A stretch of DNA of 64,000 bases from Sinorhizobium medicae (GTDB lineage Bacteria > Pseudomonadota > Alphaproteobacteria > Rhizobiales > Rhizobiaceae), in the NCBI RefSeq assembly GCF_007827695.1, contig NZ_VITA01000004.1, positions 124,001-188,000 of the forward strand. Direction: 5' to 3'. This document shows, piece by piece, positions 53,427 to 61,202 of this stretch. The notes beneath the pieces are model-generated. The model was not told the DNA's origin and did not search any database. It saw nothing but the letters and a program-made list of their open reading frames with translations. The number at the start of each line of letters is the position of its first letter. The stretch's first letter is position 1. A program made the translations under genes and the position numbers.

Positions 53427-54301
53427 GCGGCACCTCCGCGGCGCAGACGGGGCAGGATGAGCGCTATCGTCACGAGCAGCGCGGTCACGAAATTGAGGTC
53501 GGACGCCTGCAGCCCGAGCGTATCCGTCGAAAGCGCCACCTGGATCGCGATGCGGTAGAGGATCGACCCGAGAACGCAGCCGATGAGCGCGATCAGAATG
53601 CCGCGGGCACCGAGCAGCGTCTCGCCGATGATCACTGCGGCAAGCCCGACGACGATCGTGCCGACGCCCGAGGTCACGTCGGCAAAGCCGTTAGTCTGGG
53701 CAAAGAGCGCACCGCCCAGCGCAACGAGTGCGTTGGAGATCGCCATTCCGAGATAAATCTGCCGGCTGGTATCGACTCCTTGCGCCCGCGCCATGCGCGA
53801 ATTGGCGCCGGTTGCCCGCATCGCCAGCCCCGCATCGCTTTCCAAGAAGCGCCATACGATAACGACGGCGACGGCGACGAGGATACCGACGAATAGCGGC
53901 CGCACATAAAAGTCCCGGATGCCAAGCCCGTAAAAGGGCGACAGCATCGTATCGGCATTGATCAGCGCGACATTCGGCTTGCCCATGACACGGAGATTGA
54001 CCGAGAACAGCGCAATCATCGTCAGGATCGAGGCGAGCAGGTTGAGGATTTTGAACCGCACATTCAGGAGCGCCGTGACGATACCCGCGGCGGCACCCGC
54101 GACCATTGCCACCGCTGCTGCAAGCCACGGATTGACGCCGGCTATGATCAGGACCGCGGTAACTGCCGCGCCGAGCGGAAACGACCCGTCAACGGTCAGG
54201 TCGGGAAAGTCGAGCACCCGGAAGGCGAGAAAGACGCCGACGGCGACGAAGGCATAGACAAGCCCCAGTTCCACGGCTCCCCAGAAAGCGATTTGACTCA
54301 A
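53423..54301 (-). CDS. ABC transporter permease (PF04392-type system)
   Basis: I start at TTG 54301 (MSQIAFWGAVELGLVYAF), giving 292 residues; the open frame upstream contains the SBP terminator and is unlikely coding. About eight or nine membrane helices and FLAFRVLDFPDLTVDGSFPLG, NPWLAAAVAMVAGAAAG and RATGANSRMARAQGVDT match BPD_transp_2 permeases of this group. It follows the SBP gene after a terminator, so its level is expected to be lower. Confidence 0.88.
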   Translation of the reverse strand: MSQIAFWGAVELGLVYAFVAVGVFLAFRVLDFPDLTVDGSFPLGAAVTAVLIIAGVNPWLAAAVAMVAGAAAGIVTALLNVRFKILNLLASILTMIALFSVNLRVMGKPNVALINADTMLSPFYGLGIRDFYVRPLFVGILVAVAVVIVWRFLESDAGLAMRATGANSRMARAQGVDTSRQIYLGMAISNALVALGGALFAQTNGFADVTSGVGTIVVGLAAVIIGETLLGARGILIALIGCVLGSILYRIAIQVALSTDTLGLQASDLNFVTALLVTIALILPRLRRGGAA

Positions 54302-54411
54302 CGCCGGCAGTCCTTTTCCTCGGTTGCTCCGCAGGCTTGAGGCGCATGCGGAACATGTATTCTCAAAATGGGAGCGATGGGCACGATTGCTCATTCCGCT
54401 CTATAAGCAAA

Positions 54412-54436
54412 CCGCCCCCGTATGGAACGAGGGCGG
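54412..54436 (-). terminator. Terminator/attenuator between SBP and permease genes
   Basis: On the minus strand CCGCCC-(tcgttccatacggg)-GGGCGG is followed by TTTGCTT. It lies 58 bases after the SBP stop and before the permease start, so it probably cuts most transcripts after the SBP. Confidence 0.65.
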
Positions 54437-54493
54437 CGAAAACGCAACAATATCCGTGCAGCGCCGCGTCCTGTCAGACGCTCGAAGGCATTT

Positions 54494-55447
54494 TTATTCG
54501 ATCGTGCGGGTCGCCCGGCCGACGACGCTCTCCGGCAGGGTGATCCCCATGCGGGTGGCGGCGCCCTTGTTGATCACGAGGTCGGTTCCGGCCGCAACCT
54601 TGACGGCAATGTCGCCGGGGTTTTCGCCCTTGAGGACACGGACAACCACCTCGCCGGTCTGTTTGCCGACATCATAGTAATTGAAACCGAGCGCCGCGAC
54701 GGCGCCACGGGAAACGGAATCGGTGTCGGCGGTGAAAAGCGGCAGCTTACTTTCCTCGGCGACCGCAACGGCGCCTTCGAGCGCGGAGATGATGGTGTTG
54801 TCCGTCGGAATGTAGATCACGTCGGCGCGGCCGACGAGCGCACGAGCCGCCCCCTGAACCTCGGCCGATTTCGTCGCGGCGGATTCGATCACGCTCAGGC
54901 CGGCCTTTTCAGCCTCTTCCTTGAGAACCGCCAGCAGCGATACGGAATTCGCCTCGCCCGAATTGTAGAGAAAGCCGATCGTCTTGACGTTCGGCAGGAT
55001 CTCCTTGATCAGCGCCACGTGCTCGGCAACCGGGGACAGGTCGGAAAGACCGGTGACGTTGCCGCCGGGCTTCTCCATATCCTTCACGAGCTGCGCGCCC
55101 AGCGGATCGGAAACGGCGGTGAAAACAACGGGGATATCGCGGGTGGAGGAAACGACGGCCTGGGCCGACGGGGTGGAAATCGGCACGATCACGTTCGGGG
55201 CTTCACCGGCGAACTGGCGGGCGATCTGCGCAGCAGTCGCCGGATTGCCCTGCGCCGACTCGTAGATGAACTTGAGGTTCTCGCCTTCCTTGTAGCCAGC
55301 GGCGGCCAGCGCATCCTTGACGCCGTCGCGGGCGGCATCGAGCGCCGGATGTTCGACGATTGCCGTCACGGCGACCGTGACCTCGTCGGCGCGTGCCGGC
55401 AGTGAAAGCGCGACCGTGGCGGCAAGCGCGATGAGAAGCGAACGCAT
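54494..55447 (-). CDS. ABC transporter substrate-binding protein (PF04392 family)
   Basis: I start at ATG 55447 (MRSLLIALAATVALS), with GGAGG upstream, giving 317 residues. The signal peptide ends at PARA-DE. The mature protein has AVTAIVEHPALDAARDGVK, GNPATAAQIARQFAGEAP, VIVPISTPSAQAV and IYIPTDNTIISALEGAV, the PF04392/TrpX-like binding proteins. A member in streptococci binds tryptophan; the ligand here is not known. It heads the three-gene operon. Confidence 0.9.
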   Translation of the reverse strand: MRSLLIALAATVALSLPARADEVTVAVTAIVEHPALDAARDGVKDALAAAGYKEGENLKFIYESAQGNPATAAQIARQFAGEAPNVIVPISTPSAQAVVSSTRDIPVVFTAVSDPLGAQLVKDMEKPGGNVTGLSDLSPVAEHVALIKEILPNVKTIGFLYNSGEANSVSLLAVLKEEAEKAGLSVIESAATKSAEVQGAARALVGRADVIYIPTDNTIISALEGAVAVAEESKLPLFTADTDSVSRGAVAALGFNYYDVGKQTGEVVVRVLKGENPGDIAVKVAAGTDLVINKGAATRMGITLPESVVGRATRTIE

Positions 55448-55574
55448 GGGTGTCCTCCGGTTTTTGGTTGGCGATTTCCGGAATAGGCAATGCAACGCCC
55501 CTCCCGCATCCCGCTGTAGAATATTTTCGCCACATTCTTAGGAAAGCGGGGGGCCGAAATCAATCGGCAAATAC

Positions 55575-55599
55575 CCGACCGCACGAATACTGCGGTCGG
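55575..55599 (-). terminator. Hairpin after rlmN
   Basis: CCGACCGCA (55575-55583) pairs with TGCGGTCGG (55591-55599), 49 bases after the rlmN stop; only a weak T-rich stretch follows on the minus strand (TATTTGCC). Confidence 0.5.
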
Positions 55600-55648
55600 T
55601 GAAGACGTTTGATCATGAAGCCGTTGCCTTCGGCGGGCGATCGGACGT

Positions 55649-56890
55649 CTAGTCCTCGCCGTGATTGGCAATCATCATCGCCTCGAAGGCAAGGCGGTCG
55701 ACCTTGCGCATGCGCTCCGAGTCCGACTTAAGCTGGCCGCAAGCGGCCAGAATGTCGCGCCCGCGCGGGGTGCGGATCGGCGAAGCGTAGCCCGCCTGAT
55801 TGATGAAATCGGCAAACTTCTCGATCTGCTCCCAGTCCGAGCACTGGTAATTGGTTCCCGGCCAGGGATTGAACGGGATCAGGTTTATCTTGGCGGGAAT
55901 GCCCTTCAGGAGCTTCACCAGTTCCTTGGCGTCTTCCAGGCTGTCGTTGACATCCTTCAGCATCACATATTCGAAGGTGATGCGGCGGGCATTCGACAAG
56001 CCCGGATAGGCGCGGCAGGCCTCCATCAGCTCCTTCAGCGGATACTTCTTGTTGATCGGCACCAGCATATCGCGCAGATCGTCGCGCACGGCGTGAAGCG
56101 AGATCGCGAGCATGACCCCGATTTCCTCGCCGGTGCGGTAGATCTCCGGCACAATGCCCGAGGTCGAAAGGGTGATGCGTCGCTTCGAAAGCGACAGCCC
56201 GTCGCCGTCGGAGGCGATCAGAAGCGCCGTCTTGACGTTCTCGAAATTGTAGAGCGGCTCGCCCATGCCCATCATCACGACATTGGTGATCTTGCGGCCT
56301 TCCGCCGGTACGATGGCGCCCTGCGGCGTGTCGCGATCCGGGAAATCGCCGAGCCGGTCACGCGCAAGCAGAAGCTGCGCGAGAATTTCTTCCGCCGTCA
56401 GATTGCGCACCAGCTTCTGCGTGCCGGTATGACAGAAGGAGCAGGTGAGCGTGCAGCCGACTTGGCTGGAAATGCAGAGCGTACCGCGGCCTTCCTCGGG
56501 AATGTAGACCGTCTCGATCTCCACCGGGCGGCCGGCTCCGCGCGGAGGGAAGCGCAGCAGCCATTTGCGCGTGCCGTCGCCGGAAACCTGCTCTTCGACG
56601 ATCTCCGGCCGCGCGATGGTGAAATGCGCACTGAGCATCTCGCGCATGTCCTTGGAGACATTCGACATCTCGTTGAAATCCGAGACGCCGCGGACATAAA
56701 GCCAGTGCCAGACTTGGCTGACGCGCATCTTCACCTGGCGCTCCGGCACGCCTTTCTCGACGAGCAGCTTCGCCATATCTTCGCGCAACAGGCCGATCAG
56801 CGACGGCTTTTCCGGCTGTGCCGCAAGCCGCACCTGCGGCGCCTTGGCGATGTCGGTCCTGTTCAAGGTTTCGGTGGCTGCCATGCTCAT
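55649..56890 (-). CDS. rlmN: Dual-specificity 23S/tRNA adenine-C2 methyltransferase RlmN
   Basis: The protein has 413 residues. The radical-SAM motif CTLTCSFC (CxxxCxxC) is followed by [24 protein letters not shown] and the C-terminal [10 protein letters not shown] with the second catalytic Cys are present. It methylates C2 of A2503 in 23S rRNA and A37 of some tRNAs. AGGACAAAT before ATG 56890 supports the longer start; MAATETL two codons on is possible. Confidence 0.97.
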   Translation of the reverse strand: MSMAATETLNRTDIAKAPQVRLAAQPEKPSLIGLLREDMAKLLVEKGVPERQVKMRVSQVWHWLYVRGVSDFNEMSNVSKDMREMLSAHFTIARPEIVEEQVSGDGTRKWLLRFPPRGAGRPVEIETVYIPEEGRGTLCISSQVGCTLTCSFCHTGTQKLVRNLTAEEILAQLLLARDRLGDFPDRDTPQGAIVPAEGRKITNVVMMGMGEPLYNFENVKTALLIASDGDGLSLSKRRITLSTSGIVPEIYRTGEEIGVMLAISLHAVRDDLRDMLVPINKKYPLKELMEACRAYPGLSNARRITFEYVMLKDVNDSLEDAKELVKLLKGIPAKINLIPFNPWPGTNYQCSDWEQIEKFADFINQAGYASPIRTPRGRDILAACGQLKSDSERMRKVDRLAFEAMMIANHGED

Positions 56891-57118
56891 ATTTGTCCTG
56901 TCGTAAAGCAGCGGCTCGTCCGGAGACGTCTCCGGACCCTGTACCGATGCTCGAATTGAAATCTGGCGAGCCTCGGTCGCGCGCTCGACGGGGGCGCAGG
57001 GGGCTCCGAATTTGGAGCCGCTTTAGCATTCTTTTTGCGGCGAGTCACCATAGGGCGTTGCGGCAGCGGCAAAAGCGTCCATGCGGTCAAATTCCGTCCT
57101 GCCACCGGCGAGACGACG

Positions 57119-57141
57119 AAGGCCGGCGCATGGCCGGCCTT
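57119..57141 (-). terminator. Hairpin after the ialB-like gene
   Basis: AAGGCCGGC (57119-57127) pairs with GCCGGCCTT (57133-57141) across five bases, 27 bases after the ialB-like stop. There is no clear U-tract. Confidence 0.55.
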
Positions 57142-57168
57142 CGCAAATCGAAAGATCGCTTTCGTCGC

Positions 57169-57672
57169 TTATTTGCAGGCCTCGATCTGCTTCAGGGCAG
57201 CCGATATGCCTGACAGCGAATAGGAGTAGGAGGTTTCGGTACCGCGACGCGACTTCGCATTGACCGACATGGCCTTGCCCGATTTCATCGCGGCCACCAG
57301 TGCCGGCTCTTCTGCGGCGTTTTCCACCCAGGCCGAGTTGCCCTTGGTGAACATGACGAAGGTGCGACCGTCGACCACCACGTTGACCTTGGAATTGTCC
57401 TGCAGCTGATAACCCATCATCGCCTGCGGCTCGTAGCTGATGTTCTGTCCCGGACGCTGCGAAACCAGGAAGAAGATATCGCCGTGATCGACACTGGCCG
57501 GGCTCTTTTCCTTCGGTACCGAGAGCACGTAGCAGACCTTGCCGTTGCCTGCCTGATAGGAATAGGCGCCCCAGGCGTTGAACTGCTGGATTCGCGTCGG
57601 AGATTGAGCGGAGGCCACGCCGGATGCAGCCAATACGAATGCGAGTGCCGTTACGATCTTTCTTACAAACAT
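57169..57672 (-). CDS. Invasion-associated locus B (IalB) family protein
   Basis: I start at ATG 57672 (MFVRKIVTALAFVLA), giving 167 residues; AGGA lies upstream. The signal peptide ends near GVASA-QS. The mature part has FNAWGAYSYQAGNGKVCYVLS, FFLVSQRPGQN, WVENAAEEPALVAAMKSG and TSYSYSLSGISAAL, typical of IalB proteins, which are periplasmic or surface proteins of uncertain function. The name comes from Bartonella and does not imply invasion here. Confidence 0.88.
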   Translation of the reverse strand: MFVRKIVTALAFVLAASGVASAQSPTRIQQFNAWGAYSYQAGNGKVCYVLSVPKEKSPASVDHGDIFFLVSQRPGQNISYEPQAMMGYQLQDNSKVNVVVDGRTFVMFTKGNSAWVENAAEEPALVAAMKSGKAMSVNAKSRRGTETSYSYSLSGISAALKQIEACK

Positions 57673-57741
57673 GAGTTCCTGCCGCTTGTCTTGCTTACGG
57701 TCGCCCGACACCGCCTGGCGCGGGCAACGCATAGTCACGAT

Positions 57742-57761
57742 TTAAGTTTATTTTGACTTAA
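57742..57761. promoter_or_regulatory. Inverted repeat in the ialB-like promoter region
   Basis: TTAAGT and ACTTAA form perfect six-base arms around an eight-base AT-rich spacer. On the minus strand TTGACG (57782-57777) lies just upstream. In the 351-base gap before ialB (57673-58023) this is the only structure I could support; no gene is convincing there. Confidence 0.35.
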
Positions 57762-58023
57762 TCCGGGTTACCAAACCGTCAACGATTCGGGAAAGCCGCC
57801 CCTTTATTGCGCCCGAATGTAACCGCCACGCGGTTGACCTTCACTGATGGCTCGAGGTCCATTCGCACGCGGATTGCCGGTCCGGTCGACGTTGATTGCT
57901 GGAGAGCCGCCCCTTGCCTCCTCTATGTCACAAAGAATCGGGCAAGAGTTTGACTTTCCGGGCGGGATTGCGGCAAGGCGGACGACGTCGCGCGCCGTTC
58001 GGGCGCGCAAGAGCCGCCGCGGC

Positions 58024-58401
58024 TCAGGAGTCGACGCTGTCCCGCATCACTTCGTCGGCCTTCTGGTAATGTCTTTCCTTGATCTGGCCGCTGATCGCGG
58101 CAAAGGCCGCCGTCAGCACGGCGATATCGTCGGAGAAGCCGATCATCGCGAGCACGTCGGGAACGAAATCGAGCGGCAGGACGAAATAGCCGAGCGCCGC
58201 AAGCAGAATACCGCGCGTGCGCGTGGGAGTGGCCGGGTCCACTGCGCAATAATAGGCAGCGACGAGATCGCGGCTGAAGGGAATCTGCCGAGCCGCCCGG
58301 CGGAAAGTCGGCCAAAACCGGCGGCGCACCTTGTGCTCCCTGCGCTCCTGTTCGGACTCCTCGCCGGGGAGGAGAATTTCACCGATCTTGATATCGTCCA
58401 T
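58024..58401 (-). CDS. YkvA family protein (DUF1232)
   Basis: The protein has 125 residues. The DUF1232 core RGILLAALGYFVLPLDFVPDVLAMIGFSDD lies at about 65-95, preceded by basic residues (RREHKVRRRFWP). The family has one or two membrane-associated helices and no known function. It stands between phhB and ialB on the same strand. Confidence 0.88.
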   Translation of the reverse strand: MDDIKIGEILLPGEESEQERREHKVRRRFWPTFRRAARQIPFSRDLVAAYYCAVDPATPTRTRGILLAALGYFVLPLDFVPDVLAMIGFSDDIAVLTAAFAAISGQIKERHYQKADEVMRDSVDS

Positions 58402-58504
58402 CGCTTCCGTTCCGGTTGGCCAAAAAGCTGCGGCGGCTTCGAAGAGCGCCGCAATCCTGATATGGGAATGGCGGCCGCCATTTCAAAGTCGCGGGCCTCC
58501 GGCC

Positions 58505-58822
58505 CTATTTCATGTGGTCGGGCATCCGGCCCTCCGCCGCCTGGTCCATCTTTGCCGCCAGCTTGAAATCGAGTTCGGTCAAACCTTGCGCGTCGTGAGT
58601 CGACAGCGTGACGTCCACCTTGTTGTAGACGTTGAACCATTCGGGGTGGTGGTTGAGCTTCTCGGCGGCGAAGGCGCATTGCGTCATGAAGGCGAATGCC
58701 TCGGCAAAACTCTTGAACCGGAACGCCTTCCATATCGAACCGCCGTCCTCGGCAAGAACCCAGCCCTCCATCCTGTGCAATTGCTCGGCAATGGCCGCCG
58801 CGTCCAATTTTTCCGGCCGCAT
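58505..58822 (-). CDS. phhB: Pterin-4-alpha-carbinolamine dehydratase
   Basis: I start at ATG 58822 ([15 protein letters not shown]) after AAGGAGG, giving 105 residues. [20 protein letters not shown] is the active-site motif with the paired His, followed by [17 protein letters not shown]. The enzyme recycles the pterin cofactor of aromatic amino acid hydroxylases (DCoH family). No phenylalanine hydroxylase gene is adjacent. Confidence 0.92.
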   Translation of the reverse strand: MRPEKLDAAAIAEQLHRMEGWVLAEDGGSIWKAFRFKSFAEAFAFMTQCAFAAEKLNHHPEWFNVYNKVDVTLSTHDAQGLTELDFKLAAKMDQAAEGRMPDHMK

Positions 58823-59056
58823 GCTGTTCCTCCTTGCTTCATCCGTGCTTAACAACGAAATCGCCCGCGACAATGTTCACGCGCAACCCCGCCGCCATGC
58901 CTGCAAGGCTGAGTGGATATCATGAAACCGGCCGGAATTCTCGTCGTTTGTACGGCTGCGATGGCGCGCAAGATGCACCTCTTCCGGGGCCTATGCCGCA
59001 GTGCGAGGCGAGGAGTTCCGGACTCCATCACGAATGGACGGAAGCTTCGATGCGCT

Positions 59057-59644
59057 CTACCAGGCGCTGGAAGCCGGATGTTTGTCGGTACTCGAGAGGC
59101 TCGAGCGCTCTTCGTGAAGCGGAAAGACCTCTTCCGTGAGATACGGACCACCGCCGACCGAATCGCGTGACGATAGAAGCACGAAGCGCGAAACGGTGAA
59201 TGGAGCAGTGACGAAATTGCCACGCCCGGAGAGGTATTCGACCACGTCCTCGACGCGCGATGAGCGCAGGCGCGCCAGCGTCACATGCGGGGTGAACTTG
59301 CGTGGATCCGAGGGCAGCCCTATGCGCTGGCAGATGCGTTCGATTTCCGCCTGCAGGGCGAACATCTCGGGAACGGCACTGACGCCGGCCCAGACGGAAT
59401 GCGGCTTCTTGGAGCCGAAGGCGCCGGTGCCCGACAGCTGCAGCTGAAACTCGGGCCGTTCGATGCGGTCAAGTCTGTCGATGATTTCATCGGCGGTACG
59501 CCAGTCTACGTCGCCGATGAAGCGGAGCGTGATGTGATAATTCTCCACATCGATCCAGCGAGCTCCGGGAAGACCTCCGCGCAGCAAGGAAAGACTCATT
59601 GCTGCATTGCGCGGAATTTCGAGGGCGGTGAATAGTCTCGGCAT
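59057..59644 (-). CDS. thpR: RNA 2',3'-cyclic phosphodiesterase ThpR
   Basis: The protein has 195 residues. The two HxTx motifs are ENYHITLRF near residue 38 and FTPHVTLARL near 120, the hallmark of 2H phosphoesterases; MPRLFTALEIP is the typical start. ThpR opens 2',3'-cyclic phosphates and can join tRNA halves in vitro. A CtrA-type site lies 86 bases upstream. Confidence 0.93.
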   Translation of the reverse strand: MPRLFTALEIPRNAAMSLSLLRGGLPGARWIDVENYHITLRFIGDVDWRTADEIIDRLDRIERPEFQLQLSGTGAFGSKKPHSVWAGVSAVPEMFALQAEIERICQRIGLPSDPRKFTPHVTLARLRSSRVEDVVEYLSGRGNFVTAPFTVSRFVLLSSRDSVGGGPYLTEEVFPLHEERSSLSSTDKHPASSAW

Positions 59645-59729
59645 GGCGAGCTCCCCGAATCTCTTGCAGATGCTTGAAGCGAATCACGCATCGCACCTGC
59701 ACGCAACCATTATTTGTTCCGTAGGAACG

Positions 59730-59744
59730 TTAACTTTATCTTAA
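59730..59744. promoter_or_regulatory. CtrA-type site upstream of thpR
   Basis: TTAA at 59730-59733, seven bases, TTAAC at 59741-59745 gives an exact full CtrA recognition sequence, in the space between the esterase stop and thpR. Regulation of thpR by CtrA is inferred from position alone. Confidence 0.5.
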
Positions 59745-59769
59745 CTGTGGATGTCGCTAAGCGCTGGCG

Positions 59770-60411
59770 TCACTCTCCTTCCTGAAGTGTGCGGATGAAG
59801 GTCTCGGCCGTCGGCAGGAAGCGATCTACCATTACGGCGATACCCTCGCCGTTCGGATGCATTCCGTCTTCTAGCTTCAGACCGGCCTCGGTGACGACGC
59901 CATCGAGAAAGAAGGGGTAGAAAACGGTGTCATGCTCCTTGGCGAGCTCGGGATAGATGGCGTTGAAGCGCTCCCCATAATCCGGCCCCATGTTCGGCGG
60001 CGCCATCATCCCAGCAAGCAGGACTGCGATGCCGCGCTTCTTGAGCCGCACGATCATTGCTTCGAGATTTTTGCGCGTCTCTTCCGGCGGGATGCCGCGT
60101 AACGCATCATTGGCCCCGAGCTCCAGGATCACTCCGTCGGTTCCCTCCGGGACCGACCAGTCTATGCGGGCGAGGCCGCCGGAGGTCGTGTCCCCTGAAA
60201 CGCCGGCATTGGCGATCGTGACATCGATTCCCTTGCCTTTCAGGGCCTTTTCGAGACGCGTGGGAAAAGCATCTTCAGGGGGAAGCTGATAGCCGGCCAT
60301 GAGGCTGTCGCCGAAGCCGACGAGGCTTACGGGCTCGGCACGAGCCGCCGCCGATAACACGATTGTCATTGTCAGGCCGAATAAAAAGGGCAGAAAGTCT
60401 TTTAATGCCAT
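59770..60411 (-). CDS. tesA: SGNH/GDSL esterase (TesA-type arylesterase)
   Basis: The protein has 213 residues with a signal peptide to about residue 25 (ARA-EP). SGNH blocks are complete: GFGDSLMAGY (Ser), SGDTTSGG (Gly), LELGANDALRG (Asn) and DGMHPNGEG (Asp-His). It is a periplasmic thioesterase/arylesterase like E. coli TesA. It is divergent from the ABC pair at 60483-63790, the same arrangement as tesA-ybbA-ybbP in enterobacteria. Confidence 0.92.
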   Translation of the reverse strand: MALKDFLPFLFGLTMTIVLSAAARAEPVSLVGFGDSLMAGYQLPPEDAFPTRLEKALKGKGIDVTIANAGVSGDTTSGGLARIDWSVPEGTDGVILELGANDALRGIPPEETRKNLEAMIVRLKKRGIAVLLAGMMAPPNMGPDYGERFNAIYPELAKEHDTVFYPFFLDGVVTEAGLKLEDGMHPNGEGIAVMVDRFLPTAETFIRTLQEGE

Positions 60412-60482
60412 AGGTTCGTTCCTAAATCGGCGTGCAATTCATTTCGTGATCCGTATCAGATTTTCATATAGGGCTCTTTCGC

Positions 60483-61202
60483 GTGGCAAAAACCATCATC
60501 GAGTTGAAAAATGCAGATCTGACGCTGGGCGAGGCCGCCGCCTCCGTGCATGTGCTGAAAGGTGTGAGCCTCGCGATCAATAGCGGCGAATCGGTCGGCA
60601 TCGTCGGCCCCTCGGGGTCGGGCAAATCCACGCTGCTCATGGTCATGGCCGGACTGGAGCGGCTCGACGGCGGCGAAATCATCATCGCCGACACGGCGCT
60701 CCACCGCCTCGGCGAGGATGCGGTCGCCGATTTCCGCGGCCGCAATATCGGCATCGTCTTCCAGTCATTTCATCTCATTCCAAACATGACGGCTCTGGAG
60801 AACGTCGCTGTGCCGCTCGAGCTCGCCAATGTCGGCAACGCCTTCGACATAGCGCGTAAGGAACTGATCGCCGTCGGACTCGGCGAGCGCCTGACGCACT
60901 ACCCCGGGCAGCTTTCCGGCGGCGAGCAGCAGCGGGTGGCGATCGCCCGGGCGCTCGCGCCCTCGCCGAAACTCCTGATCGCCGACGAGCCGACGGGCAA
61001 CCTCGATGCCGAGACCGGCCGGCAGATCACCGACCTGCTCTTCGCCGAGCAGCGCGAACGCGGCATGACGCTTGTCCTCGTCACGCATGATGCGGCGCTG
61101 GCCGGGCGCTGCGAACGGCAGGTGCGCGTCCGCTCCGGTGAAATCGTCTCCGACGCGGAACGGCTCTCTGCCTCGACCCGGCAGGGAGCCGTGTCAGCAT
61201 GA
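60483..61202 (+). CDS. ABC transporter ATP-binding protein (YbbA type)
   Basis: The protein has 239 residues from GTG 60483. Walker A GPSGSGKSTL, Q-loop FQSFHLIPNMTALEN, signature LSGGEQQRVAIARAL, Walker B LLIADEPTGNLD and the switch His in VTHDAAL are all intact. It is a MacB/LolD-type ATPase and overlaps the 863-residue permease by four bases. The divergence from tesA points to the YbbA-YbbP-TesA system, whose cargo is not firmly known. Confidence 0.94.
   Translation: MAKTIIELKNADLTLGEAAASVHVLKGVSLAINSGESVGIVGPSGSGKSTLLMVMAGLERLDGGEIIIADTALHRLGEDAVADFRGRNIGIVFQSFHLIPNMTALENVAVPLELANVGNAFDIARKELIAVGLGERLTHYPGQLSGGEQQRVAIARALAPSPKLLIADEPTGNLDAETGRQITDLLFAEQRERGMTLVLVTHDAALAGRCERQVRVRSGEIVSDAERLSASTRQGAVSA

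Noticed and set aside
57804-58010. A 68-codon minus-strand frame between YkvA and the IalB-like gene
   Set aside because: No domain, no ribosome site and no conserved neighbour coupling; I treat the gap as non-coding.
58850-59056. Short plus-strand frames (for example one ending ALYQALEAG...LERLERSS) between phhB and thpR
   Set aside because: No family similarity, no ribosome site, and it runs into the antisense of thpR; at most a decayed gene end.
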